Positions 41,184-51,687 are shown, numbered from the stretch's first letter. The stretch: 64,000 nt of DNA from Streptomyces sp. NBC_00576 (GCF_036345175.1 NZ_CP107780.1:3224001-3288000), one strand, 5' to 3'. Numbers and translations are program-made. The notes: a model not told the origin generated them from the sequence alone.

Positions 41184-41756
41184 ATGGTCAATCTGACGCG
41201 TATCTACACCAGGATCGGCGACAAGGGCACCACCGCCCTCGGTGACATGAGCCGGGTCGCCAAGACCGATCTGCGGATCTCGGCGTACGCCGATGCCAAC
41301 GAGGCGAACGCGGTGATCGGGACCGCCGTCGCGCTGGGCGGGCTGGAGGTGGAGGTCGTCAAGGTGCTGACGCGCGTGCAGAACGACCTGTTCGACGTGG
41401 GCGCGGACCTGGCGACGCCGGTGGCCGAGAACCCGGAGTTTCCTCCGTTGCGGGTCGAGCAGTCCTACATCGACAAGCTGGAGGCGGACTGCGACCGGTT
41501 CCTCGAAGACCTGGAGAAACTGCGCTCGTTCATCCTGCCCGGCGGCACCCCCGGCGCGGCCCTGCTGCACCAGGCGTGCACGGTCGTACGCCGGGCCGAG
41601 CGCTCGACATGGGCGGCGCTGGAGGTCCACGCCGAGGCGATGAACCCGCTCACCGCGACGTACCTGAACCGGCTGTCGGACCTGTTGTTCATCCTGGCGC
41701 GTACCGCCAACAAGGCGGTCGGGGACGTGCTCTGGGTCCCGGGCGGGGAGCGCTGA
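41184..41756 (+). CDS. Cob(I)yrinic acid a,c-diamide adenosyltransferase (PduO type)
   Basis: 190 residues. N-terminal ATP-binding motif RIYTRIGDKGTTALGDMSRV with the TRxGDxGxT signature, central DANEANAVIGTA helix, and C-terminal RRAERSTWAAL and NRLSDLLFILAR, all standard for PduO-type adenosyltransferases. It converts cob(I)alamin plus ATP to adenosylcobalamin, the cofactor of the mutase served by meaB and the epimerase. The ATG at 41184 has no close ribosome binding site, so it may be leaderless. Convergent with the small DUF5708-like gene, 23 bp between stops. Confidence 0.93.
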   Translation: MVNLTRIYTRIGDKGTTALGDMSRVAKTDLRISAYADANEANAVIGTAVALGGLEVEVVKVLTRVQNDLFDVGADLATPVAENPEFPPLRVEQSYIDKLEADCDRFLEDLEKLRSFILPGGTPGAALLHQACTVVRRAERSTWAALEVHAEAMNPLTATYLNRLSDLLFILARTANKAVGDVLWVPGGER

Positions 41757-41779
41757 GGGGGCCGACCGGCCTCGCCTCC

Positions 41780-41977
41780 CTATCGCTTGCCCCTCGGTGA
41801 GCGTGCCACCTGGAACAGGCCTGTCAGGAGCAGTGCTCCCCCGACGCACATCATCACCACGCCCACCTTCGTCAAGGTGACGAAGGGGAGCTCCACATCC
41901 CCGGCGAACAGCCACAGCACCAGGCCGGTCACCAGGGTGGCGGCGCCCTCCAGCAGGTTCTTCGTCGTCCCGCTCAT
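41780..41977 (-). CDS. Small membrane protein, DUF5708-like
   Basis: 65 residues: SGTTKNLLEGAATLVTGLVL onward. Two membrane helices (LLEGAATLVTGLVLWLFAG and TKVGVVMMCVGGALLLTGLF) joined by a short loop, ending in a basic ARSPRGKR tail that should be inside. The ATG at 41977 overlaps the stop of the upstream membrane protein (ATGA). I recall the DUF5708 family with this start and size; the name is tentative, the gene is convincing. Function unknown. Confidence 0.75.
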   Translation of the reverse strand: MSGTTKNLLEGAATLVTGLVLWLFAGDVELPFVTLTKVGVVMMCVGGALLLTGLFQVARSPRGKR

Positions 41978-42570
41978 CGCCGTGCGCTCTCCTTCTCGAA
42001 GGTGACCCGGCCGGCGCTCCCGGCTTCTCCTCCGGGCCCGCCCGGGTCCTTCTTCGGCCAGATCGTGTACGTCAGCGCGATCAGCCCGTGGATGCCGGCG
42101 ATCCGCAGGGCCGTCCCCTGGAAGGACCGCAGCGACGACGTGTCCCCGTCGCCGACGTACCAGACCGCCGCCTGGAGCAGCGCGCACGCGACCGCCGCCA
42201 TGACGACGGTACGCAGCCACAGGCGGCCCTCGTGGCGGGCGCGCGCCATGCCGTAGCGGGGCGGGCTCGGCGGGGGCGGGCCCCCGGCCAGGCGGTGGGC
42301 GGCGTGGCCGTCGAGCCAGCGGATCATGTAGTGGCCGTACGCCACGGTGAAGCCGATGTAGAGCGCGGCCAGGCCGTGCTCCCAGCCCGGTTCGGCGCCG
42401 TTCCTGAGGTCGATCGCCGTGACGACGAACAGCACGAGTTCCAGCAGTGGCTCGCAGAGCAGCAGCGCCACGCTGGTGCGGCGCCACTTGAGCAGGTACC
42501 GGACGGTCAGGCCGAGCGCCAGCAGCACCCAGAAGCCGACCTCGCAGGCGATGATCAGTGTGACGATCAC
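41974..42570 (-). CDS. Integral membrane protein of unknown function
   Basis: 198 residues from a GTG at 42570 behind AGGAGCG. About five hydrophobic helices: IVTLIIACEVGFWVLLALGL, VALLLCEPLLELVLFVVTAI, GLAALYIGFTVAYGHYMIRW, LRTVVMAAVACALLQAAVWY and IAGIHGLIALTYTIWP. A Pro-rich cytosolic loop (GGPPPPSPPRY) and charged C-terminus are visible. I recognise it as a conserved Streptomyces membrane protein but no function is known. It is coupled to the following small membrane protein and divergent from chiS. Confidence 0.82.
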   Translation of the reverse strand: MIVTLIIACEVGFWVLLALGLTVRYLLKWRRTSVALLLCEPLLELVLFVVTAIDLRNGAEPGWEHGLAALYIGFTVAYGHYMIRWLDGHAAHRLAGGPPPPSPPRYGMARARHEGRLWLRTVVMAAVACALLQAAVWYVGDGDTSSLRSFQGTALRIAGIHGLIALTYTIWPKKDPGGPGGEAGSAGRVTFEKESARR

Positions 42571-42722
42571 AGTTCGCTCCTCTCCGTCACCTTTCCAGGC
42601 TCCCGGCGGGACGTGCCGGATTCGTCGTCGGCGGTGAGGAAGTCGCGGTACATCGAAAGATGCAGTTGGGGACCCTTCCCGGGGATCAGGCGGGCGGCGC
42701 CCGGGCCGTGTTGGATGGAGTC

Positions 42723-43901
42723 ATGGCCCCGCGACCTCCCCGCCCGCACCGCGACGACGTGCGCATCGCGCTCGCGGGGCTGCTCGGCGGACTGCTGATC
42801 TGGGGCGTCGGTCTCGGCACCCGCGCGGCCCGTGATCCGCTCGTGCTCCTGGACGGGCGCTGGCCGATCCTGCTGCCGCTCGTCGTGACCGCCGGCTGCG
42901 AACTGCTCCGGCGGATCCGTCCGCGTACGGGCCTGCTGGTCGGCATGGCCGCGCTGACCGTGGACGTCGTCACGCAGGGCAACTTGGCCACTGTCGTGAT
43001 GTTCACGGACCTCGTGTACGCGGCCGTGCTGTACGGCCCGCCCGCCACCGCCCGCCGGGTCCCCTGGATCACCGGGCTGCTCGCGGTGGCCGCCGCGATC
43101 GTGCCCTTCGCGGTCTGGCGGGTGCCGGAGGCGCTGCTCGTCGGTGTGGTCGTCGGCATCGTGGCGTTCACGCCCGCGGCCACCGGTCTGATCGTACGCA
43201 ACCACCGCGACGCCGCCGACTCGGCCCGGCTGCGCGCCGAACAGACCGCCCTGCTTGCCGAGTTGGACCGCACCCAGGCGGTGACCTCCGAACGGGCGCG
43301 GATGGCAAGGGAGTTGCACGACCTGGTCGCCAACCACCTCTCCGCCATCGCGATCCACTCCACGGCCGCCCTCTCCATCGACGACCCGGACACCTCGAAA
43401 CAGGCCCTCGGCGTCATCCGTGAGAACAGCGTGGCGGGACTGGCCGAGATGCGCCGCCTGATCGGCATCCTGCGCGACAGCGGCGGCGACCTGGAACCGG
43501 CGGCGGCCCCGACGCTGGAGGGTCTCGGCGCACTGGTGGACGGTGCCCGCACCAACGGCCTCGACGTCACCCTGGACACCGATACCGACCACGCCGCCCT
43601 GCCGGTCCCGGTCGAGCTGGCCGCGTACCGCATCGTCCAGGAGTCCCTGACCAACGCCCTCAAGCACGCCTCCCCCGGCCGGGTCACGGTGGCGCTCACC
43701 CGGCGGGACGGTTCGCTGAGCGTCGCCGTGACCAGCCCGCACGAGGGTCACGACAGTCCGCGCGCACCGGGCTCGGGTGCCGGTCTGGTCGGGATGCGGG
43801 AGCGGGTCTCGCTGTTGGGCGGCACCTTCACGGCGGGACCGAACGGCGCCCACTGGGCCGTGCGCGCCGCGCTGCCCCTCACCGAAGGAGAAGACGTATG
43901 A
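42723..43901 (+). CDS. chiS: NarL-type sensor histidine kinase, ChiS-like
   Basis: 392 residues from the ATG at 42723 (GGATGGAG upstream). Four to six N-terminal helices form the sensor with no large external loop, then a HisKA_3 dimerisation domain with ARELHDLVANHLSAIAIHST (phospho-His in RELHD), and a HATPase_c part with IVQESLTNALKHASPGR and GAGLVGMRERVSLLGG. The stop overlaps the regulator start (ATGA). From synteny with the S. coelicolor chiS-chiR-chiC locus this is ChiS, which responds to chitin-derived signals. The intramembrane sensor gives no ligand clue. Confidence 0.88.
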   Translation: MAPRPPRPHRDDVRIALAGLLGGLLIWGVGLGTRAARDPLVLLDGRWPILLPLVVTAGCELLRRIRPRTGLLVGMAALTVDVVTQGNLATVVMFTDLVYAAVLYGPPATARRVPWITGLLAVAAAIVPFAVWRVPEALLVGVVVGIVAFTPAATGLIVRNHRDAADSARLRAEQTALLAELDRTQAVTSERARMARELHDLVANHLSAIAIHSTAALSIDDPDTSKQALGVIRENSVAGLAEMRRLIGILRDSGGDLEPAAAPTLEGLGALVDGARTNGLDVTLDTDTDHAALPVPVELAAYRIVQESLTNALKHASPGRVTVALTRRDGSLSVAVTSPHEGHDSPRAPGSGAGLVGMRERVSLLGGTFTAGPNGAHWAVRAALPLTEGEDV

Positions 43902-44557
43902 CAGCAGCAGGAGCGGCGATCCGGGTGCTCGTCGCCGAGGACCAGTCGGCCGTACGGGCGGGGCTCGTCCTCATTCTGGGCAGCGCGCCCGGCATCGAGG
44001 TGGTCGGAGAGGCGCCGGACGGCGAGCAGGCGGTGGCGCTGGCCCGTGAACTACGGCCGGATCTGGTGCTGATGGACATTCAGATGCCGCGCCTGGACGG
44101 GGTGTCGGCGACGCGGCAGGTGGTGGCCGAACAGCTCGCCGACGTCCTGGTGCTGACCACCTTCGACCTCGACGAGTACGTCTTCGGGGCGCTGCGCGCG
44201 GGGGCTTCCGGCTTCCTCCTGAAGAACACGGAGGCGAAGGACCTGATCGAGGCGGTACGGACGGTGGCGCGCGGCGAGGGGCTGATCGCGCCGGCGGTCA
44301 CCCGGCGACTGATCGCCGAGTTCGCCACCGGGCCGGTACGGGAGCCGAGCGCCGAGCCCGCCGTCCTGGACGCCCTCACCCGCCGTGAGCGCGAGGTGCT
44401 GTCGTGTCTCGGCGAGGGACTGTCCAACGCCGAGATCGCGACCCGCCTCGACATGGCGGAGGCGACGGTGAAGACGCACGTCAGCCGCTTGCTGGGCAAG
44501 CTGGAGCTGCGCAGTCGGGTCCAAGCGGCGGTACTGGCACAGGAGTTGGGGGTTTAG
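43898..44557 (+). CDS. chiR: NarL/FixJ response regulator, ChiR-like
   Basis: 219 residues. Receiver: VAEDQSAVRAGL, phosphoacceptor Asp in PDLVLMDIQMPRLDG, Thr/Thr in VLTTFDLDEY, Lys in GFLLKNTEAKD. The C-terminal LuxR-type helix-turn-helix is LTRREREVLSCLGEGLSNAE, IATRLDMAEATVKTHVSRLL. AAGGAG precedes the ATG, which overlaps chiS. It sits directly upstream of the chitinase gene whose promoter carries two 12-bp direct repeats, and ChiR homologues activate this promoter. Confidence 0.9.
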   Translation: MTAAGAAIRVLVAEDQSAVRAGLVLILGSAPGIEVVGEAPDGEQAVALARELRPDLVLMDIQMPRLDGVSATRQVVAEQLADVLVLTTFDLDEYVFGALRAGASGFLLKNTEAKDLIEAVRTVARGEGLIAPAVTRRLIAEFATGPVREPSAEPAVLDALTRREREVLSCLGEGLSNAEIATRLDMAEATVKTHVSRLLGKLELRSRVQAAVLAQELGV

Positions 44558-44584
44558 GGGAATCAGGCGAGCCTTCACGCGAAG

Positions 44585-44617
44585 TGGTCCAGACCTATTG
44601 ACCCATGGTCCAGACCT
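44585..44617 (+). promoter_or_regulatory. Chitinase promoter direct repeats
   Basis: TGGTCCAGACCT occurs exactly at 44585-44596 and 44606-44617, 21 bp apart (two helical turns), upstream of chiC. These are the known Streptomyces chitinase 12-bp repeats; they also resemble DasR sites (TGGTCTAGACCA-like). Expected control: chitin induction and N-acetylglucosamine/glucose repression. Confidence 0.9.
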
Positions 44618-44691
44618 TCCTATTCTCGCGGCACTGTGGGTGCGAAGGCTCAGTCTCACCCCCACCCCCTACACCTCCAAGGAGGCGCGGC

Positions 44692-46521
<1,830 letters not shown>

Positions 46522-46545
46522 CCACCGGCACGGCAGGCAACAGGC

Positions 46546-46583
46546 GGCGGGGCGGGTTCCGTACGTACGGAACCAGCCCCGCC
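46546..46583. terminator. Bidirectional terminator after chiC
   Basis: An inner 20-bp perfect palindrome (46555-46574, GGTTCCGTAC arms) is extended, after one mismatch, by 8 bp (46546-46553 with 46576-46583). It lies between the convergent stops of chiC (46521) and the DUF2550 gene (46600). Confidence 0.9.
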
Positions 46584-46599
46584 CTCCTGCGCATGCATG

Positions 46600-47052
46600 T
46601 CAGGCCACGTTCACCTGTTGCCCGGGAGGCGCCGCCTCCAGCCAGGCGAGGAAACCGGTCAGCGCGTCGTCGCTCATCGCCAGCTCCAGTCTCGTCCCCC
46701 GATGGACACAGGCAAGCACGACCGCGTCCGAGAGCAGTGCCAGCTCCTCCTCGCCGTCGGGGGCGCGACGGCCGGCCACCTCGATCGACGAGCGTTCCAG
46801 GACGCGGCGCGGACGGGGGGAGTACGAGAAGACGCGGTACCACTCGATCCGGTCACCGTTGTAGCGGGCGACACCGTAGCCCCAGCCCTTGCCGCTGGGG
46901 TCGGGTTTCTCGGGTACGTCCCAGCGCAGGCTGCAGTCGAACGTACCGCCGGAGCGTTGGATGAGTCGGCGGCGCAGCCCGAAGACGAACAGGCCCACCA
47001 GCGCGAGCGCCACTACCAAGCCGCACACAGTCAGAGCGAGGATCATCGACAC
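46600..47052 (-). CDS. DUF2550 family membrane-anchored protein
   Basis: 150 residues from a GTG at 47052 behind GAGGAGG. A single N-terminal helix (LTVCGLVVALALVGLFVFGL) anchors it, followed by a cytosolic or external beta-rich domain with FDCSLRWDVPEKPDPSGKGW and YGVARYNGDRIEWYRVFSYS, the DUF2550 core. The family lies next to atpC in most actinobacteria, and this is the case here, with a strong terminator between. Function unknown; its constant position suggests a link with ATP synthase or the envelope, but transcription appears separate. Confidence 0.9.
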   Translation of the reverse strand: MSMILALTVCGLVVALALVGLFVFGLRRRLIQRSGGTFDCSLRWDVPEKPDPSGKGWGYGVARYNGDRIEWYRVFSYSPRPRRVLERSSIEVAGRRAPDGEEELALLSDAVVLACVHRGTRLELAMSDDALTGFLAWLEAAPPGQQVNVA

Positions 47053-47100
47053 CGACCTCCTCGTCTCCTAGGTAACGGAAAAGAAAAAACACCCGGATTC

Positions 47101-47152
47101 GCCTCAGCCGCGGCCAGGACCGGCGGTAACCGGTCCCAGCCGCGGCTGAGGC
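47101..47152 (-). terminator. ATP synthase operon terminator
   Basis: GCCTCAGCCGCGG (47101-47113) pairs with 47140-47152, and inside it GGACCGG (47117-47123) pairs with CCGGTCC (47130-47136): 13+7 bp with a 6-nt loop, 26 bp past the atpC stop. Confidence 0.88.
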
Positions 47153-47177
47153 AAAGCATCACACTGGTGCGCTGTGG

Positions 47178-47552
47178 TCAGCGCGCCGCCACGGCCCGCA
47201 GTCGGACATCCGCGCGCCGCTCGGCAGAGGCGTCGCCCTCAGCCTTCGCACGCTCGAGCTCCCGCTCGACGCGCTGGACGTCGATCTCGTCCGCCAGCTC
47301 AGCGATCTCCGCCAGCAGCGACAGCTTGTTGTCCGCGAACGAGATGAAACCGCCGTGCGCCGCGGCGACGACCGTTCCACCATCACTCGTACGGATGGTC
47401 ACCGGGCCCGACTCCAGCACACCGAGCAGCGGCTGGTGACCGGGCATGACGCCGATGTCGCCGGACGTGGTGCGCGCGACGACCAGGGTGGCCTCGCCGG
47501 ACCAGACCTGACGGTCGGCAGCGACCAGCTCGACGTGCAGCTCAGCAGCCAA
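47178..47552 (-). CDS. atpC: ATP synthase epsilon subunit
   Basis: 124 residues, normal length. N-terminal beta sandwich (ELHVELVAADRQVWSGEATL, GDIGVMPGHQPLLGVLESGP with the conserved GxxPGHxPLL) and C-terminal helical pair (DEIDVQRVERELERAKAEGD). It sits on the central stalk with gamma and restrains ATP hydrolysis. It starts at a TTG at 47552 (GAGGAG upstream), a weak start that should keep it at low stoichiometry. It is separated from atpD by 129 bp containing a strong hairpin, unlike the tight spacing of the other F1 genes. Confidence 0.95.
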   Translation of the reverse strand: MAAELHVELVAADRQVWSGEATLVVARTTSGDIGVMPGHQPLLGVLESGPVTIRTSDGGTVVAAAHGGFISFADNKLSLLAEIAELADEIDVQRVERELERAKAEGDASAERRADVRLRAVAAR

Positions 47553-47619
47553 GGTTGGCTCCTCGGGTCACCACCCGGCTGTTGTACCGGGTGTTGGGAT
47601 CAATTCTAGTGGGTGTGCG

Positions 47620-47666
47620 GAGAGGGGCAGGACGCACCCCGCGAAGGGTGCCCCCCTGCCCCTCTC
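47620..47666 (-). other. Strong hairpin inside the atp operon between atpD and atpC
   Basis: 12 bp (47620-47631 with 47655-47666) plus inner 6 bp (47634-47639 with 47646-47651), loop CGCGAA. It begins about 15 bp after the atpD stop. It could attenuate atpC transcription or protect the upstream mRNA. Confidence 0.75.
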
Positions 47667-47681
47667 CCAAGAGCGCGGGGG

Positions 47682-49118
47682 TCAGGAGACGCCCAGCTCC
47701 TTGGCGTTGGCCTTGAGGTCCTCAATGCCACCGCAGAGGAAGAACGCCTGCTCCGGGAAGTGGTCGTAGTCGCCGTCGATGATCGCGTTGAACGCCACGA
47801 TCGACTCGTCCAGCGGTACGTCCGACCCGTCGACGCCGGTGAACTGCTTGGCGACGTGGGTGTTCTGGGACAGGAAGCGCTCCACGCGACGGGCACGGTG
47901 GACGACGAGCTTGTCCTCCTCGCCGAGCTCGTCGATACCGAGGATCGCGATGATGTCCTGGAGGTCCTTGTACTTCTGCAGAACCGTCTTGACGCGCATC
48001 GCGGTGTTGTAGTGCTCCGCCGCGATGTAGCGCGGGTCCAGGATGCGGGACGTGGAGTCCAGCGGGTCCACGGCCGGGTAGATGCCCTTCTCGGAGATCG
48101 GACGGGAGAGAACCGTCGTCGCGTCGAGGTGGGCGAACGTGGTGGCCGGGGCCGGGTCGGTCAGGTCGTCCGCGGGGACGTAGATCGCCTGCATCGAGGT
48201 GATCGAGTGTCCACGGGTCGAGGTGATGCGCTCCTGGAGGAGACCCATCTCGTCGGCCAGGTTCGGCTGGTAACCCACCGCGGAGGGCATACGGCCGAGC
48301 AGGGTCGAGACCTCGGAACCGGCCTGGGTGAAGCGGAAGATGTTGTCGATGAAGAACAGCACGTCCTGCTTCTGCACATCGCGGAAGTACTCCGCCATGG
48401 TCAGACCGGCCAGGGCCACGCGCAGACGGGTGCCCGGGGGCTCGTCCATCTGACCGAAGACCAGCGCGGTCTTGTCGATGACGCCCGAGTCGGCCATCTC
48501 CTCGATGAGGTCGTTGCCCTCACGGGTGCGCTCGCCGACACCGGCGAACACGGAGACACCGTCGTGGTTGTTGGCGACGCGGTAGATCATCTCCTGGATG
48601 AGCACCGTCTTGCCGACGCCGGCACCGCCGAACAGGCCGATCTTTCCACCCTTGACGTACGGGGTGAGAAGGTCGATGACCTTGACGCCGGTCTCGAACA
48701 TCTCGGTCTTCGACTCGAGCTCGTCGAAGCGCGGGGCCTTGCGGTGGATGGACCAGCGCTCGCCCTCGTACTGCTCGTCGGAGTTCAGTACCTCACCGAG
48801 GGTGTTGAACACCTTGCCCTTGGTGAAGTCACCGACGGGGACGGTGATGCCCGTACCCGTGTTGGTGACCGCGGCCTGGCGGACCAGACCGTCGGTGGGC
48901 TGCATCGAGATCGTGCGGACCAGGCCGTCACCCAGGTGCTGGGCAACCTCCAGGGTCAGCGTCTTCTTCGCGCCGTCCAGGGCCGGGTCGGCCACCTCGA
49001 CGTGAAGGGCGTTGTAGATCTCCGGCATGGCGTCGACGGGGAATTCCACGTCGACGACCGGGCCGATTACCCGGGCGACGCGGCCCGTGGCAACGGCCGT
49101 CTCAACTGTCGTCGTCAT
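47682..49118 (-). CDS. atpD: ATP synthase beta subunit
   Basis: 478 residues. Catalytic subunit of F1: P-loop GGAGVGKTVLI, the GERTREGNDL segment with the catalytic Glu, Walker B VLFFIDNIFRF, and the C-terminal IDELGEEDKLVV, equivalent to the DELSEED lever. Preceded by a VARVIGPVVDVEFP beta barrel. The ATG shares one base with the atpG stop (TAATG). All residues needed for rotary ATP synthesis are present. The stop is followed by a strong hairpin before atpC. Confidence 0.98.
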   Translation of the reverse strand: MTTTVETAVATGRVARVIGPVVDVEFPVDAMPEIYNALHVEVADPALDGAKKTLTLEVAQHLGDGLVRTISMQPTDGLVRQAAVTNTGTGITVPVGDFTKGKVFNTLGEVLNSDEQYEGERWSIHRKAPRFDELESKTEMFETGVKVIDLLTPYVKGGKIGLFGGAGVGKTVLIQEMIYRVANNHDGVSVFAGVGERTREGNDLIEEMADSGVIDKTALVFGQMDEPPGTRLRVALAGLTMAEYFRDVQKQDVLFFIDNIFRFTQAGSEVSTLLGRMPSAVGYQPNLADEMGLLQERITSTRGHSITSMQAIYVPADDLTDPAPATTFAHLDATTVLSRPISEKGIYPAVDPLDSTSRILDPRYIAAEHYNTAMRVKTVLQKYKDLQDIIAILGIDELGEEDKLVVHRARRVERFLSQNTHVAKQFTGVDGSDVPLDESIVAFNAIIDGDYDHFPEQAFFLCGGIEDLKANAKELGVS

Positions 49119-50035
49119 TACCTGTCACTCCCCGCGGTCGCGTCGGCCAGGGCTGCGGTGCCACCGACGATCTCGCTGATTTCCTGGGTGATTTCGGCCT
49201 GTCGGGCCGCGTTGGCAAGTCGGGAGAGCGTCGTGATGAGGTCTCCCGCGTTGTCGGTGGCCGACTTCATCGCGCGGCGCGTGGCGGCGTGCTTGGAAGC
49301 GGCCGACTGGAGCATCGCGTTGTAGATACGGCTCTCGACGTACCGCGGCAGCAGAGCGTCGAGGACGTCCTCCGCCGACGGCTCGAAGTCGTACAGCGGA
49401 AGGATCTCGCCCTTCCCCGTCGACTCCGCGGCCACCTCGTCGAGGCGGAGCGGCAGCAGACGGCCGTCGACCGCGTTCTGCGTCATCATCGAGACGAACT
49501 CGGTGTAGACGATGTGGAGTTCGTCCACGCCGCCGTCCGCCGTCTCCTTCTCGATGGCCTCGATGAGCGGAGCCGCGACCTTCTTGGCGTCCGCGTACGT
49601 GGGCTGGTCGGTGAAGCCCGACCACGACTCCACGACCTTGCGCTCGCGGAAGTTGTAGTGGGCCAGACCGCGGCGGCCGACGATGTACGTGTCGACCTCC
49701 TTGCCCTCCGCCTCAAGGCGCGCCGTCAGCTGCTCGGCGGCCTTGATCGCGTTGGAGTTGAAGGCGCCGGCCAGACCGCGGTCGCTCGAAAGGAGCAGGA
49801 CCGCGGAACGGGTCGGCGTCTCGGCCTCGGTGGTCAGCGGGTGCCTGGTGTTCGACCCGGTACCGACCGCCGTGACCGCGCGGGTGAGCTCGGTCGCGTA
49901 CGGCGCGGAGGCCGCCACCTTGCGCTGCGCCTTGACGACACGCGAGGCGGCGATCATCTCCATCGCCTTGGTGATCTTCTTGGTCGCGGTGACGGATTTG
50001 ATGCGACGCTTGTAGACCCGGAGCTGGGCTCCCAT
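49118..50035 (-). CDS. atpG: ATP synthase gamma subunit
   Basis: 305 residues, the rotor shaft. Conserved N-terminus GAQLRVYKRRIKSVTATKKI TKAMEMIAASRV-like (key: RRIKSV, ITKAMEMIA) and C-terminus AMKSATDNAGDLITTLSRLA form the coiled coil that fits into the alpha3beta3 core. The middle LLSSDRGLAGAFNSN is the family signature. The ATG at 50035 has a purine-rich upstream stretch; the stop overlaps atpD by one base. A modest insertion (SNTRHPLTTEAETPT) is usual for actinobacteria. Confidence 0.97.
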   Translation of the reverse strand: MGAQLRVYKRRIKSVTATKKITKAMEMIAASRVVKAQRKVAASAPYATELTRAVTAVGTGSNTRHPLTTEAETPTRSAVLLLSSDRGLAGAFNSNAIKAAEQLTARLEAEGKEVDTYIVGRRGLAHYNFRERKVVESWSGFTDQPTYADAKKVAAPLIEAIEKETADGGVDELHIVYTEFVSMMTQNAVDGRLLPLRLDEVAAESTGKGEILPLYDFEPSAEDVLDALLPRYVESRIYNAMLQSAASKHAATRRAMKSATDNAGDLITTLSRLANAARQAEITQEISEIVGGTAALADATAGSDR

Positions 50036-50055
50036 GAGTCAGGTCCCTTCCGTCG

Positions 50056-51648
50056 TCACTTGGCCGCGGCGGCCGGAGCGTCTTCGCCGAGAAGCTTGCC
50101 GTCCGAGGTCTCGAACTGCTTCTTGAACTCCGCGACGGCGTCGCCGATGGCGGTGATGGTGTCGTCCGACATCTTGGCGCCCTCCTTGATGGAGGTCATG
50201 AGGCCCTGCTCCTTGCGGTGCAGGTACTCCAGGAGCTCCTTCTCGAAGCGGCGGATGTCGCCCACCGGCACCTCGTCCATCCGGCCGGTGGTACCGGTCC
50301 AGATGGAGACGACCTGGTCCTCGGTGGCCATCGGCTCGTACTGAGCCTGCTTGAGCAGCTCGACCAGTCGCTGACCACGCTCCAGCTGGGACTTCGACGC
50401 GGCGTCCAGGTCGGAACCGAAGGCGGCGAACGCCTCCAGCTCACGGTACTGGGCGAGGTCGAGGCGCAGTCGGCCGGACACCTGGCGCATGGCCTTGTGC
50501 TGGGCCGAACCACCGACGCGGGAGACGGAGATACCGACGTTCAGCGCGGGGCGCTGACCGGCGTTGAACAGGTCCGACTCCAGGAAGCACTGGCCGTCGG
50601 TGATGGAGATGACGTTGGTCGGGATGAACGCCGAGACGTCGTTGGCCTTGGTCTCGACGATCGGCAGACCGGTCATCGAGCCCGCGCCCAGCTCGTCGGA
50701 GAGCTTCGCGCAGCGCTCCAGGAGACGGGAGTGCAGGTAGAAGACGTCACCCGGGTAGGCCTCACGGCCCGGCGGGCGGCGCAGCAGCAGGGACACGGCG
50801 CGGTAGGCGTCGGCCTGCTTCGAGAGGTCGTCGAAGATGATGAGGACGTGCTTGCCCTCGTACATCCACTGCTGACCGATGGCCGAACCGGTGTACGGCG
50901 CCAGGTACTTGAAGCCGGCCGGGTCGGACGCCGGGGCGGCGACGATGGTCGTGTACTCCAGCGCGCCGGCCTCTTCGAGGGCGCCACGCACGGAGGCGAT
51001 GGTCGAGCCCTTCTGGCCGATGGCGACGTAGACGCAGCGGACCTGCTTCTTCGGGTCGCCGGTGCGCCAGTTGTCACGCTGGTTGATGATCGTGTCGACG
51101 GCCAGAGCGGTCTTGCCGGTCTGACGGTCACCGATGACCAGCTGACGCTGGCCGCGGCCGATCGGGGTCATCGCGTCGACGGCCTTGTAGCCCGTCTCCA
51201 TCGGCTCGTGCACCGACTTGCGCGCCATGACGCCCGGAGCCTGCAGCTCAAGGGCGCGACGACCGCTGGTCTCGATCTCGCCGAGGCCGTCGATCGGGTT
51301 GCCGAGCGGGTCGACTACACGGCCGAGGTAGCCCTCGCCGACCGCCACCGACAGGACCTCGCCGGTACGGGTGACCGGCTGGCCCTCCTCGATACCGCTG
51401 AACTCGCCGAGGATGACGGTACCGATCTCGCGCTCTTCGAGGTTGAGCGCGAGACCGAGGGTGCCGTCCTCGAACTTCAGCAGTTCGTTGGCCATGGCCG
51501 AGGGCAGGCCCTCGACCTTCGCGATGCCGTCGCCGGCAAGGGTGACCGTACCGACCTCCTCGCGCGAGGCCGCGTCCGGCTTGTACGACTGGACAAAGGT
51601 CTCCAGCGCATCCCGGATCTCCTCCGGCCGGATCGTGAGCTCCGCCAT
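50056..51648 (-). CDS. atpA: ATP synthase alpha subunit
   Basis: 530 residues from the ATG at 51648; the longer frame to 51756 runs through a hairpin and lacks a ribosome binding site. Non-catalytic nucleotide-binding subunit: P-loop GDRQTGKTALA, KAVDAMTPIGRGQRQLVIG, signature PALNVGISVSRVG with the arginine finger region, and the C-terminal actinobacterial extension (SDGKLLGEDAPAAAAK). The N-terminus AELTIRPEEIRDALETFVQS binds delta. The gene is separated from atpH by 159 bp holding a G-rich hairpin, and from atpG by 20 bp. Confidence 0.97.
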   Translation of the reverse strand: MAELTIRPEEIRDALETFVQSYKPDAASREEVGTVTLAGDGIAKVEGLPSAMANELLKFEDGTLGLALNLEEREIGTVILGEFSGIEEGQPVTRTGEVLSVAVGEGYLGRVVDPLGNPIDGLGEIETSGRRALELQAPGVMARKSVHEPMETGYKAVDAMTPIGRGQRQLVIGDRQTGKTALAVDTIINQRDNWRTGDPKKQVRCVYVAIGQKGSTIASVRGALEEAGALEYTTIVAAPASDPAGFKYLAPYTGSAIGQQWMYEGKHVLIIFDDLSKQADAYRAVSLLLRRPPGREAYPGDVFYLHSRLLERCAKLSDELGAGSMTGLPIVETKANDVSAFIPTNVISITDGQCFLESDLFNAGQRPALNVGISVSRVGGSAQHKAMRQVSGRLRLDLAQYRELEAFAAFGSDLDAASKSQLERGQRLVELLKQAQYEPMATEDQVVSIWTGTTGRMDEVPVGDIRRFEKELLEYLHRKEQGLMTSIKEGAKMSDDTITAIGDAVAEFKKQFETSDGKLLGEDAPAAAAK

Positions 51649-51687
51649 CTGGGTTCCCTGCTCTCCTTGTTGGGCCCGAAGTTTCAC

